Part shown: piece after piece, positions 43,852 to 56,696 of the stretch | Layout of the letters: every line of letters starts with the position of its first letter | Numbering within the stretch: position 1 is the first letter of the stretch | From: Candidatus Altimarinota bacterium | GTDB taxonomy: Bacteria; Patescibacteriota; Gracilibacteria; BD1-5; UBA6164 | Length of the DNA: 64,000 nucleotides | Reading direction: 5' to 3' | Assembly (NCBI GenBank): GCA_028692735.1 | Contig: JAQUWS010000002.1 | Coordinates: 1-64,000, forward strand | The notes under the pieces: model-generated | Seen by the model: only the letters and a program-made list of their open reading frames with translations | Told to the model about the DNA's origin: nothing | The model's database searches: none | Program-made: the position numbers and the translations under genes

Positions 43852-44985
43852 TTAAACTTGTTTCAATCTTATCTCTTGAGTATTAAACGCGATATCAAGT
43901 CATAATTCTTCAAATTGTTTTTTTATCTCAAAATTTATTACTTCTTTTTGTTTTACATAAGCATTATAATCTTCATTTAAAAGCGAAAAATAAGTTACTT
44001 TTATATCAAGAGAAGAAGCTCAAAATGTATCAAAATAAACTCTATAACTATCTAACTCTTTTTTCTTTACATGTTTTTCAAGTATAGATTCAATTGCCTT
44101 AATTCATTTTTTCATGTCTTCGATTTTTGTTTCATAAACAACTCAGATAAAAAACTCATTTTTTCTATTTTCTCTTTGAGTAAGATTTTCTATAACTGAT
44201 GATATAAGACTTTCATTTGGAATCAAGATTTTATTTCAAGTTAAATCAGTTAATTCAAGATAAGTAAGTCATATTTCTTTTACATTTCAAGTAAAAGTAT
44301 CTATTCTAACCATTTCTCATACCTTAAAAGGTTTATTTAGTATTATTGAAATAGCTCAAAATATATTAGCAACTGATTTTTGAGCTGCCAAAGCTATAGC
44401 AAGTCATCAAACTCAAGCTCAGGTAATTAACGCAGATATATCAAATCATAAGTTTCATAAAATTGTTAATCATCCGACAATCCATATAAAAACTATTATT
44501 ATAGTACTTAAAATTGGAAAAACTTGTTTTGATAGATCACTATTTTCCTTTCATTTTGCAAGTATCTTAAAAACAGATTTTAAAAAAGAAGTTATAAGTA
44601 AAATGAAAACAAAAATAAAAGATATTCTAAAAATTTTATCTATTATAATAATAGCATTATCAGGAATATAAGCTAATTGAATTCAAGAATAAACAGCGAT
44701 AATATATTTAGAAATTTCAAGAAATCTAACAAAAGAATCTCCTAATAATTTTAAAAACTTTCATGTTTGAAAAAACTTATTTGTAAGCCTATTTAATAAT
44801 TTTATGAGAAATCAAATCAGTCACAAAATAATTAAAAAAAGCATTACAGAATCTATATAAGAAGAGATTTTTTCAAAATAAGGATAATAATTTCAAAAAA
44901 GGTTTTGGATAGTTCAGTTATTTTTAAAAAAATATGTTAATCAAAAGTAAAGAGTTCAAATCAATATATAAAAAGTATTTTTCAT
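43852..44985 (-). CDS. mscS: Small-conductance mechanosensitive channel (MscS family)
   Basis: A 377-residue membrane protein with about five membrane segments. The pore helix is typical: GFDISALITGAGVGGLAIAL, then AAQKSVANIFGAISIILNKP, with the beta-domain segment VGEMVRIDTFTGNVKEIGLT. It opens under membrane tension to release solutes. The ATG at 44985 is the only in-frame start after an upstream TAG. It is longer than E. coli MscS by extra N-terminal segments. Confidence 0.95.
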
Positions 44986-45111
44986 AAACTTCAAATTTAA
45001 ATAAATATTTAAAAAAATTATATAAAAATATAGCTAATTATCAAATAATTATATTTTGTTTTTAGTAAATTTTTATTATACTTTTGTAAATGTATTTATA
45101 AATATGAAAAT

Positions 45112-46671
45112 ATGGCAAAATTTTATGATACGATTCTCTGAGAATATATAAAAAATCCCTGAAATAGGGGATTATCTCTTGATGATTTAGCATTGAAATA
45201 TTTTGAATATAAAATGATAAGTTATAATGAAGTAACAAACAAGAAAAAACTAAATTTTCAAGATGTAGATTTAGTTGATGCATCAATATATAGTGGAGAG
45301 GATGTTTACGTAACATGGGAATTATATAAAAAACAAATTCAAGAGGAAATATCATCAGGTTGTCACTCTGAATATAATTCAGAAAAATCAAATCAACTAA
45401 GTGATAAATGTGAAAATCAAGATTTTTCAATTCTATATAATATAGAGATTCCACTTCTTGAAGTACTAAAAGATATGGAAATAGCTTGAGTAAAAGTTGA
45501 TAGAGATAAATTAAAATGAATTGGTATACTGCTTGAAAATGAAATTGCTAGTTTAGAAAAAGAAATTCACAATTTAGCTTGAGAAGATTTTAATATAAAA
45601 TCTCCTCGTCAAGTTGCAGATATACTTTTCACTAAACTTTGATTAAGCTCAAGTAAAAAGACAAAAACATGATTTTCTGTTGATAGTGAAGTGCTAGAAG
45701 AATTAGCAAAAAAACACGATATTGCAAAAAAGATTATTGATTATAGAACTTACACAAAACTACTCTCAACATATATAGAATGACTTATATGAGAACTAGA
45801 TGATGAGGATATAATTCATACAAATTACAATCAAACAATAGCAAGTACATGAAGATTAAGTAGTACAAATCCTAACTTACAAAATATCCCAACATGAGAA
45901 TGAATATCATGAGAAATAAGAACTGCTTTTATCCCTTTTTCTCAAGATGAAATTATGTTAGCTTTTGATTACTCTCAAGTAGAAGTAAGAGTTTTATCTA
46001 TTATGTCAGGTGATGAAAACTTAAGAAATGCATTTTTAAATGGTATAGATATCCATTACAATACAGCTAAATTTATGTTTGGTACAGAGTATATAACAAA
46101 AGATCAAAGAAAAATAGCGAAATCAGTAAATTTCTGAGTAATTTATTGAATAAGTGCTTTTTGATTAAGTAAGATGATTGAAGGTTGAGTTTGAGAATGT
46201 AAAAAATATATTGATAAATTTTATGAAAATTATCCAAAAGTAAGAGAATTTTTTGATAAAGTTGTTGAAAATTGTAAAGAAACTTGATATGTTGAAACTC
46301 TTTTTTGAAGAAAAAGATATATTGCATGAATCAATGATAGTAATAGGATTATTGCCGAATCAGCAAAAAGAGAGGCTATCAATATGCCAATTCAATGAAC
46401 AGCAGCAGATATAATCAAACTTGCTATGATAGAAATACATAAGTTTATAAAAGAAAATAACTTAAAATCAAAGATGATTATGCAAGTACATGATGAACTT
46501 GTGTTTTCTGTAAGAAAAAGTGAACAAGAAATTTTAGAAAAAAATATTAAATTAATAATGGAAAATGTTTTAGAAAATAGCATAAAAAAATGAATCATAA
46601 AAAATGATATTTCATTAATTCCATTATTAGTAGATGTTTGAATATGAAAAAATCGGTGAGAAGCAAAATAA
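45112..46671 (+). CDS. polA: DNA polymerase I, N-terminally truncated
   Basis: A 519-residue protein. The polymerase domain is complete: motif region SPRQVADILFTKL, IASTGRLSSTNPNLQNIP, motif A AFDYSQVEVRVLS, motif B KSVNFGVIYGISAFGLS and motif C MIMQVHDELVF. The N-terminus begins in the middle of the 3'-5' exonuclease domain (KFYDTILGEYIKNPGNRGLS), so the ExoI motif and the entire 5'-3' nuclease domain are absent. The 126 bases upstream carry stops in the frames and do not encode the missing part. It would therefore be a proofreading-poor or proofreading-deficient polymerase unless complemented elsewhere. Confidence 0.93.
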
Positions 46672-46700
46672 AAAAGTAGATTTTAATCTACTTTTTTTTC
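46670..46700. terminator. Bidirectional terminator after polA
   Basis: AAAAGTAGATT and AATCTACTTTT with long A/T ends; the stop of the convergent gene (46683-46685) lies inside it. Confidence 0.85.
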
Positions 46701-47261
46701 TGTTCAATCCTTTATACTTTGTGTTAATTCTGAAGCTTTTATGTTATCAAATTGAGATTTTATAATTCAAGAAACGTTTTTTAATATTCAAATTTCATGT
46801 AATAATAAAGCTTGTTTTTTTGCTAGTTGAAGTATAGATACCGTATTAGAATTTATATCAATACTTGGAATATGAATCTTATTTACTTCATTTATATCAA
46901 TCATAATTTGATTATTTATATGTGTTAATAAGATTTCTAAAACTAAAGAAGTTGAATTATTTATAATTTCAATAACTTTTCATAAATTATAATCACTATC
47001 TTTAAATTCTTTTAAAATTTGTTTTCATTGATTTAAATCAATTTTTTCTGCATTTATACAATGAATCAATGATATTTCCTCTCAGTTAATAAATATTGAA
47101 TTATCTCAGAATCAAGTAACTTCTCAATTTATAGGTTCATCATTATCAGCTAAACTTATTATTGCATGATTTCATTTTGCAAATTTAATTCAATTAATTG
47201 TTCTAGTATTTAAATTACCGACTTCTTGAGTAGGATTAATTACATTTGTTCATTTTTCCAT
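46683..47261 (-). CDS. Protein of unknown function
   Basis: A 192-residue soluble protein starting MEKGTNVINPTQEVGNLNTR. The first 70 residues look beta-rich (GEVTGFGDNSIFINGEEISL), the rest helical. There is no signal peptide. I recognise no family. It converges on polA and diverges from dnaB. Confidence 0.7.
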
Positions 47262-47493
47262 ATAAAATAATTAATTAGTAATAAATTGACAAATATATTA
47301 TATATATTTTAATATATATTGCAAATATTTATGATTTTTTCACAAACTTCTTATAAGTAAATATAATTTAAAATTTACAAATCAAATAAAAAAGATAAAA
47401 TAATAAGAAAACTAATATAAAAATAAGCGATAAATTATATAATAAGTTATAAGTATCGTTTATTAGTTTTTGTGTATTTAATGAATTTTTATT

Positions 47494-48822
47494 ATGCTTA
47501 AAGTACCTCCACACTCTCATGAAGCGGAAAAGTCTGTTTTATGAAGTTTATTGATAGATAGAGAATGATTTATAGTTATATGAGATATGTTAAAACCTGA
47601 AGATTTTTATGATGATTCACATTCTCTTATATATAGCTCTATGTTTGAGCTATATAAAAACAATAAACCTATAGATTTAATAACAGTAAAAGAAAAATTA
47701 GATTGAAAAAAACTACTTGATAAAATTGGTTGAATTGTATATCTTACAGAATTAATTGATATAGTGCCTACTTCATCAAATATTTTTGAATATGCACAAA
47801 TTGTAAAAAATAAAGCAGTTTTAAGAAAACTTATAAAATCGTGAAATGATATTATATCATTTTGATATAATGAAGAAGCAACTATAAATGAACTACTTGA
47901 AAAATCTGAAAAATCTATTTTTGATGTAACTCAAGTTTTTATAAAAAATAAATTAGTTCATATAGGTGACATAATAACACAAAGATATGAAGAATTTGCA
48001 GAACTTCATTGAAATCCAGAAACCATAAAAAATCATAGACTACAACTTTGATATAAGTGACTTGATTTTAAATTATGATGATTGAAGTGATGAGATATGG
48101 TTATAATTGCAGCAAGACCAAGTATGTGAAAAACAGCCTTTTGTTTAAATATTGCACAAAATATTTGACTAAAATGAAAAAATATAGCAATATTTAGTTT
48201 GGAGATGAGTAAAGAACAATTGACAGATAGAATGATATCGTCTGCTATATGAATTGATAGTTGGAAATTAGCAAAATGAGAATTAGAAGACGAAGAATTT
48301 TCTCGTATATGAGAAGCTATGGAAAAACTAAGTGAAGCCAATATTTATATAGATGATACAGCTTGATGAAGTTTGATGGATTTAAAAAGTAAAGCAAGAA
48401 GACTGAAAATGGAAAATTGACTTGATTTAATTGTTATTGATTATTTGCAGTTGATGTCAAATTGAAATAATTTAAATAGAGTACAAGAAATAAGTGAAAT
48501 TAGTCGTTGAATTAAAACTCTTGCAAGAGACTTATCAGTTCCAATAATTGCATTAAGTCAGTTATCCAGAGCAGTTGAATCTCGTCCAGATAAAAGACCA
48601 ATACTATCAGATTTAAGAGAATCATGAAGTATTGAACAAGACGCAGATGTAGTAATGATGATGTATAGGGAAGAGTACTATGATGAATTTACAGAAAAAA
48701 AAGGATTAACAGAAATTTTTATCAGAAAAAATAGAAATTGACCGACTTGAACAGCAGAACTTATGTTTGAAAAAAGACATCAGAAATTCCTTGAAATTGA
48801 GAAAAATATTTCAATGGACTAG
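47494..48822 (+). CDS. dnaB: Replicative DNA helicase DnaB
   Basis: A 442-residue hexameric helicase. N-terminal domain start: [20 protein letters not shown]. Helicase motifs: Walker [24 protein letters not shown], Walker [30 protein letters not shown] and [19 protein letters not shown]. Length is normal and there is no intein. It unwinds DNA at the replication fork. The next gene, a HisRS-like protein, follows after 37 bases. Confidence 0.97.
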
Positions 48823-48859
48823 TTAAATAAACCACATTAATTTATTATAACACCACATT

Positions 48860-50137
48860 ATGACTTGAATACATAACTACTTGCCAGATGATCATAAATA
48901 CTTCACTTTTTTGAAAAAAGTGTTTCGTCATGAGTTTCGTAAAAATGGTTTTAGGAGAATATGAACAGTTTTTTTTGAAAATAAAGATTTACTTGAAACA
49001 GTATACTGAGAAGATTTTATTCAAGAAAATATTTTTTTGGTTGAAAATAATAAATGATTAAAAATTAATCCACATTTTTGAAACTTAAATGCATATTTAT
49101 CATGAGAGTTAAGAGATGAAACACAGCCGGTTTACTTATATAATATAGATAAATATTTTACTAAATCAATATCAAGTTATACAAATAATTATGAAAATTA
49201 TTTTATATGATGAGATATAATTTGAGAAACTGATCCAATTCTTGATTCTATGCTTATTTATATGACATATTCAACTTTAAATAAGATGTGACTTCAAGAC
49301 ACTTTTAAAATATCATTAAATTGTGTTTTAAATAAGAAAGAATTAGAAAATTATTTACAAGACTTAAAAGACTTTTATGAAAATAAGAAACATCTATTAA
49401 GTGAAGAATGATTAAAAAAATTGGAAACAAATCCAATAGAGATATTGAATTGAAAAAGTGAAAATGAGATTATATTAGCAAAAGAAACACCAAATGTAAT
49501 GAAATATATGAAAAAAGATTCAAAAGAATACTTTAATAAGTTACTTTGATATCTTGAAATGTTAAAAGTTCCATATATATTGGATAATTTACTAACTCCA
49601 GAGTTTTCATATTCATCAAATTCAACTTGGATTATAACAAAAAATGATACAGATAAAATAATATCAAGATGATGAAGATATAATAATCTTGCAAAATTAA
49701 TGTGAAATAATAAAGATATATGAGCTGTATGATTTACAATTAATGTAGATTATTTAATAGAAATGATTAAAGAAAATAATATCAAAATAAAAAATAAAGA
49801 TGAATTGGATTTATATTTTATACAATTATGAGATGATGCTAAAAAAATAGTTTTTAATTTAAGTCTAGAAGCTAGAGAAAGATGAATAAAGACAATGGTT
49901 TCTCTTTGAACACCTTCTATGAAAGAACAGATTTTGAAAGCACAAAGAGTTAAAGCTAAATTTATTGTTATTGTATGATTTATGGAAGCAAAAAACTGAG
50001 CTTTTCAAGTTAGAGATACAATTAAATGAACTCAAGAAGAAATTAAAAAAGAAAACCTTTTAGATTATATTATATGAAAAATATGAGAAGAAAATCTAGA
50101 TTTCTATTGTCCTATAAAAGATTTAATAATTGAATAA
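48860..50137 (+). CDS. Histidyl-tRNA-synthetase-like protein with degenerate catalytic motifs
   Basis: A 425-residue class II synthetase-like protein. The overall HisRS/HisZ layout is visible: GIHNYLPDDHKYF at the start, NGFRRIGTVFFENKDLLETV, GETDPILDSMLIYMTYSTL, the motif 3 region SRGGRYNNLAKLMGN with GAVGFTINVDYLIEMI, and an HGTP-like C-terminal part (FIVIVGFMEAKNGAFQVRDT). The motif 2 arginine region (FRYE/REFxQ) and the histidine-specific RGLxYY motif are not recognisable; their places hold YTNNYENYFIG and TPEFSYSSNSTW. It may be a non-aminoacylating paralogue. It follows dnaB by 37 bases. Confidence 0.75.
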
Positions 50138-50138
50138 C

Positions 50139-50164
50139 AAAAAGACTTCTTAAGAAGTCTTTTT
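50139..50164. terminator. Bidirectional terminator
   Basis: A perfect 26-base palindrome centred on TTAA (AAAAAGACTTCTT and its mirror). The minus-strand stop at 50150-50152 lies in its centre. Confidence 0.85.
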
Positions 50165-51190
50165 GTTTAATTTATTCCATATAAGTTGAACTCATCTTTT
50201 TGGTGTGATGTATCATGAAACAGTTCATTTTTGTACTATAACTCAATCTCTTGTTTCTAGAGTATATGCTCAAGTAACAAATTTTTCACTTACCTCAATT
50301 ACTTCACATTTTACAGTAAGTTTATTTCAGATTTGTTCTTTTGTTATAGGAAAAGTTTTTGATGTAGAATTAGCAAAAGTCAATAATTTACTTTTTTTAT
50401 CATTTATTCATATTCAATTATTGATTATAAAAGAAAATCAAAAAGAAAGGATTTGTGCTACAATTTCTGGATACAAGCATTCATCAATTTTTCAATCTTT
50501 ACCAGTATATATTAAATCATTAGGAATTGAATAGGTTCATTTTATTACATCTCATTGAGATATTTTACCTTCTTCATTTAGGTATAAATCACAAGTTCTT
50601 GCAAATCTAAATTTTCATGATTGAAGCAAATAATGATCAATTTCATCTTTTAAACTATGGGTTGGATAAAAATTCACTCAATAATTATCACAAAAAATTT
50701 CATTTTTATTATTAAACATGTCTATTGGCACTCATATTTCATGTAGAGTATTACTTTTTGGAAGTTTAATACTTATAATTTTTTCTCAATCCCTATATAA
50801 TCAATCAGATTTTATCTCAACTTTGTTTCAAGTAATAAGCATATTTTCAAAATCTATTGATTCATATCAATTATATTTCATATCAATTCAAGAAAGTTCT
50901 TTAAATAATTTAACTAAAACAACTCATGGAACTATTGATAATCAAGTAAAATGTCATTTCAATCATTTACTAGTTTCGGCAGATTTTACAATTATTTCTC
51001 AAGCTTTATTAACTTCAAAAAAATCATTCAATAAACTACTTTTTTCAATCTTTTCTTTTACTTCTGATATATTAAGAGTCAATAATACTCATACATTATC
51101 TGATACTCATTCTGAAATACTTTTTCAAATATCTCATTCTCATTTTGAAATACTGTTTAGATTATTTAAATCATCTAGGGAATTTACCAT
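50150..51190 (-). CDS. Hotdog-fold dehydratase-like protein (FabZ/FabA-like), probably tandem
   Basis: A 346-residue protein. Residues 80-105 (GHFTGLSIVPGVVLVKLFKE) match the active-site HFxGxPIxPGV pattern of 3-hydroxyacyl-ACP dehydratases. A second region (about 175-260) shows THSLKDEIDHYLLQSGKFRF and PEIVAQILSFGFSFI, like another hotdog repeat. Closing strands TVKCEVIEVSEKFVTGAYTL and IVQKGTVSGYI fit the same fold. Fatty-acid synthesis is mostly absent in this lineage, so its substrate is unclear. The last codons overlap the terminator 50139-50164. Confidence 0.7.
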
Positions 51191-51211
51191 CTTTTTTTTG
51201 TAAAATTATAA

Positions 51212-51247
51212 AAAATACAGATTTATATTAATATAAATCTGTATTTT
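51212..51247 (-). terminator. Terminator of the giant membrane protein gene
   Basis: A perfect 36-base palindrome centred on ATTAAT (AAAATACAGATTTATATT and its mirror) with T-rich sequence following on the minus strand. It lies between the gene at 51279 and the start of the one at 51190. Confidence 0.7.
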
Positions 51248-51278
51248 GTCAAACTATTATAATTTAGCTTTAGAGAAA

Positions 51279-54200
51279 CTAATTAAACTTAAATAATGCT
51301 TTATATCAAGAAGGTATTTTTGAATATAAAAATCTATATTTATCTTCTTCATTTGTAAGTTTTTGATTTTCTAATTCATCTTTAATACTTTGCAAATAAG
51401 AAAAATTACCATTTGTAACAAATTTATTATCAAATAAATATAATATAGTTTTATAACAATTAGTTAATTTTTGTACTCTATTTATTTCAGTACCATTTTC
51501 ATAACTTTCAAAATTTACTCAAGCCAATGCTAAATAAGTTTTCATATCCTTATCAGTTTTTTCAGATTTCTTATATAAATCAATCGCAGTTCTTAGGCAT
51601 AAACTATCACTATCTATTACTGATACTCTGTCAGAAGTCAAAGTTTTTAATAAATTTTCAAATCTAGTTGTCAATGTATGATTTGGATCTTTATCAATTG
51701 TAGGAGTATTTAAATCAAGTAATAGATATTTCATTCAAATCTTCTCAAAGTTATCAACTGTCTTATTTATATCTTTATCATAAACATAATCATCAAAATT
51801 AAAAACAAGAGAATCATCATAAAGTCTATAATTATTTTCGGTTACAAAATATTTTAAGAAAGTTCCTAATCTATAAATAATAGCATCACTCTTATAATCA
51901 GCTGATGGTGATAAAATATTTACATATATATCTTTTCTTATTTTTGTTAATAATTGTACCATATTTGTATATACTGGAGTATTATTAAGACTTGTTTGAA
52001 ATTTTTGATCATTTATAAGAGTAAATAATACTTGGTTTAAAGTATCAATATTATTAATTTGTTCTATAGCTTTAGTAATTCATGAATCAAATTTATTTCC
52101 AATCATAAAATCATAAATCTGCTTTTTATAATTATTTAAGAACTCTGCCTTTTTTTCATCTTTTATATTTAATTCATACAACACACTTAAGTAATCACTA
52201 TGATACATAAAAATAGCTTCATATTCCTGTATTTTTCATGATTTATAATGCATATAACTATCTTCATCAAAGTTAGCAAACATATGAGGAATAGTAGATC
52301 TAATAAAATATATAGAAATAACTACAAATATTGCAAGAAAATTAATAACTTTAACAGTATAAAAAGTTTCATTTGAGTCTATATTATTATCATCTATTGT
52401 TACGTAATAAATTCAAACTCAAATTAATATAAGTAAGTTAAAATATAGTATTATTCAATACCAAACAATTCAAAATGCAGCAATATCCCATAAGAAAATA
52501 TAAAAAGCAGCAAAAGCAAAATTAACTAAAAATAACTTCATGACTTTATCATTTTTATAATTTGTAGTCAGTTTAAAAAACAATAATGGAAGTAAAAACA
52601 CTAATAATATAAAAATATATCATAAAGGCAACTCAATTGAAGAGATTAAATTAGTTATCACAGTACTACTTCAAGGGAGTATTAAATACAATATTTCGAA
52701 AATGATTGCAAAATAAATAAAGAAGTAATAATATTTTTTGGTTAATGGTAAAAATAAAAACAAGATAGGCAATAACGCAAAAAATATATAAGTAATATCA
52801 GTATACTCTCATCTTTGATTAGTTTGCATTGATAAACTATATGGAAGTTTTAGATAATTATTTATTCATTTCTCATATCAAAAATATCTTCACATATCAG
52901 CATTTGCTGCTTGTCAATTTGCATCTAGTGATGTTCTTTTATTAATCTTATCTTGGATTTTCTTAAGTTCATCACTTGAATATATTTTTGAATAATCAGC
53001 ATTATATATAATTGATTTTCATCAAATTAAAGTTCAAACACTTAATCTTGATAATCATGACTCAGATACATTTTTTCCTAACCGAGGAATCAATGCTATA
53101 AATATTCAAACTAAAAATACTCATATAATTTGAAAAGTTTTTATGATATAATTTTTGTTATTTCTACTAAACTCAAATACAAACATAAAAAGTCACATAA
53201 CAAAAGAAACAACAGAAAAAATATTTACAAACAAAGCATTATCTTTTGGATATACTACATTCATCATATCCCATAAATGAAGTTTAGTAAAAACAGCGAA
53301 ATAGATTGCAAGATATCACAAAAATGCAATAAATCATATTCTATTAAATAAAATCAATCATAATACTGCAGATATCAACATAAGAGTCGTAAACTTTATA
53401 GCGAAACTAAATCATACAATTATTCAAGCTATAAACATAAAATAATAATCTTCTTTTTTAAAAAATTCTTTTTTTGAAACTTTTTTAAATAGATTTTTTA
53501 CACTAAACTTATTTTCATCAACTTCTAAATAATTGCTATCTGCAAAATAATCTTCTTTTTTAACAAATATGTAATAAATCATGTAAATTCAAATCAGGCT
53601 AATTGAAAACAAACCTATATCCAACTTCATATCTTTTCATAACTGAAATATAACCATAGGTAATGAAATAAATATTGTTATTAGTAATAAAGGAATGTTA
53701 ACAAACTCATTTTTTTTACCAAAAAAACTTTTTGCAAACATATAAAGTATTATAGATGCAAGAATTCATGAAAAAGTATTTAAATAAAAAGCTTGTGTTG
53801 TTGATCAAAACAAAAATCAAACTCAAGTATATATTTCCCATGCTTGCATTCATCAAAAAGAAATCATTTTTCAAGCAGCTGAAATTAGATGAGGTGTATT
53901 CATATATGAACCTAAATCATCCCATCAAATTGGAAAAGGCCTAAAAACTAAAATTAAGTTAGTACTTATTAATGCTGTTAATATAATAAAAAGAAATTCT
54001 GAAGTATATAAATTTATATTATTTGAAAACTCTATTTTTTTAGTAAAAAAAGTCTTCAGTAATTTTCAGGTTCATTTATATCAAAATATTATAAACAATA
54101 AAATTATTATAAAAAACAAATATAAATTATAAAATCAAAATAAGGCTCAGATAAAAAGTAATGCTACAAATGAAAAGAATCAAATTCACAGTGAAGATAA

Positions 54201-54635
54201 GAATTTAAAAGTATATTCCTCATCTTTAAATCAATTGATAAATCATAAAATTCTTCTTCAAAAACCATAAGAAGTTATAAATATAGTAGTTGGTAATATC
54301 AAGTATCATAATATTTTAAAAAACAGTCATATTCAATCAGCTCAAGAAAATCATTCCTTTGTTACGAAATACACTATACAAAGTAAAAATAAATGAACAA
54401 AGGCATAAAACAAAACTGTAAAATAATTTATTTCAATTTTATCACTTCTTTCATTGAATACATATAAAGATAATACCTTATAAATTATGTATATTATTAC
54501 TAAAGGCAATAAATATCCTTTAAATATTATTGTAGAAAAGCTTTCTGCGTGGAAAGAAAAAATACTATAATATGAAAAGATAGAAAAAGAAGAGAACACA
54601 ATCATTGTGAGCATCTTTATAATATATGAAACCAT
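51279..54635 (-). CDS. Giant polytopic membrane protein, possible GT-C-type glycosyltransferase
   Basis: An 1118-residue ORF without interruption. About the first 740 residues hold some 17-20 hydrophobic membrane segments. A short loop near residue 235 reads FRPFPIGWDDLGSYMNTP; an acidic DD pair in an early external loop is typical of GT-C glycosyltransferases (PMT, STT3, ArnT), which use lipid-linked sugars. From about residue 740 on there is a large soluble, helical C-terminal domain (for example MKYLLLDLNTPTIDKD, KTLTSDRVSVIDSDS). I recognise no specific family. It is transcribed alone from a promoter between 54636 and 54843. Confidence 0.8.
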
Positions 54636-54843
54636 ATTTCGTTAATTAATAATAATATTTTGTTTTTAAATAACTAAAAGTTTAGTATTATAATCTATAA
54701 AACTACAAAAAACACTTAAGAAAAAAATATTTTGTTTAAATACCTTAAGTTATTTAGCAGATTATATAAAAAAACTTGCAAAATTCAAATAATTTGAAAT
54801 AATAAATAAAAAGCCAATAAATTATTTCTAAAAATCTAAAAAG

Positions 54844-56631
54844 ATGGACAATTTAAAAACACTAATCAAGTCAAAACTAGCACAAGTTATAAATGAAATT
54901 TATTGAATTGATATAAAAGATGATGAACTATTTCTAGAAACTCCACCCAAAAAAGAACTTTGAGATTATGCTTTTCCATGTTTCTGACTTTCAAAATTAC
55001 TAAAAAAATGACCAGCTCAAATCTGACAAGAAATCATAGATTTTGTAAACAAAAACAAAGACAGATTTGATGTATTTTCAAGCCTTGAAATTGCATGACC
55101 TTACTTGAATTTAAAAATTAATAAATTAGAAATTATTTCATTAATAAATGATTATAATATTAATAAATTTACAGAGAACCATAGGGATGACACTATAATA
55201 GTAGACTATATCTGAGCAAATGTATGAAAACCTCTTCATATAGGGCATATGTGTACTCCAAATCAATGACAAGCAATGATAAATGTATATAAAAGACTTT
55301 GATTCAATGTTATTTCTGATAGTCATATTTGAGATTGGTGAATAATATTTTGAAAGCTTATACTTGCTTACAAAATGTGGTGAGATGAAGAAAAGTTAAA
55401 AGAAAATGCAGTTGAACATCTTTTTGAGTTATATGTTAAAGTTACAACAGAATCAGAATCAAATAATTCATTAGAAGACGATTTTAGGAAACAGTTTAAA
55501 TTATTATCTGAATGAAATACTGAATCTATAGAATTATGGAGAAAATTTACTAGATATAGTATAGATGCTATGAATATTTTATTATGAAAATTAAACATAA
55601 AACCTGATTATAATATATGAGAAAGTTTTTATGAATGATTATGATTACCAAAAATGGAAAACTATCCTGATTTAAATTACAGTATGAAAATGATAGTTGA
55701 AGAATTGGTAACAAAATGAATTGCTACAAAAAATGAAGATAATTCTGTGTGAGTAGTATTCCCAGAATATACAAAACTCCCAAGTTGTGTACTTCAAAAA
55801 AGAGACTGAACTCATGGTTATTTAGCTTCTGATTTAGCATGTGTAAAGTATAGAGTAGAAAATTGGAACCCATGGAATATTATATACTTTGTTGATGTAA
55901 GACAACAGTTACATTTAAAACAGGTTTTTGAAATTGCAAATATGGCTTGATGGATTGATAAGAAAAAACTAATTCATGCATATAATTGATTTATAAGTCT
56001 TAAAGATTGAGCAATGAGTACTCGTAAATGAAGAATTATAAAACTTGATACATTACTTGATGAAGCTGAAAGTAGAGCTAAAAAAATTATTTTAGAAAAA
56101 AGACAAGATTTTACTGAAGAAGAATTAAACGAAATTTCAAAAGTTGTGTGAATATGAGCAATAAAATATTGATATTTAAAAAAAAGTAGAGAAACAGATG
56201 TTATCTTTGATTGGGATGAATTTATGACTTTTGAGTGAAATAGCTGACCATATATACAATATGCATATGTAAGAGCAAAAAGAATTTTAGAGAAATCTCA
56301 AGATTTTGAATATAAACAAATATTAGAAAATTATGAAGAAGTAAAAGATAAAGTAAAAGAAGAATCTTTAAATTTAATAAAACTATTAGTTAGTTATACA
56401 ACAAAGGACTGAATTTTAGTTGAAACCGCTGAAAAAAATATGCCTCATATATTAGCTAATTATTGTTATGAACTTACTAAAGCTTTTAATGCTTTTTATA
56501 ATAATGTAGAAGTTTTATGAGAGGAAAACATAAAAATCAAGAAATTAGCATTAAGTCTCACTAATCATTTTGCAGAAACAATTAAACAAGCTTTTGATAT
56601 CCTTTGAATCGATATGCCTGAAAAGATGTAA
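54844..56631 (+). CDS. argS: Arginyl-tRNA synthetase
   Basis: A 595-residue class I synthetase. The HIGH motif is in GANVGKPLHIGHMCTPNQ, the KMSKS-like motif is DGAMSTRKGRII, and the C-terminal DALR domain includes SGPYIQYAYVRAKRILE and ILANYCYELTKAFNAFY. The N-terminal additional domain is present (ETPPKKELGDYAFPCFGLSK). It charges tRNA-Arg. It has no co-oriented close neighbour; repeats fill the spacer after it. Confidence 0.97.
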
Positions 56632-56696
56632 TTTATTTTTTTCATACTAGGGCTTCCCCCAAGTATCCAGTGTATTTTTGAACAAGAAAAAGTATA

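Noticed and set aside
45193-45489. Separate 98-residue gene at the start of polA
   Set aside because: It is in frame with and part of polA; the apparent ends are TGA glycine codons.
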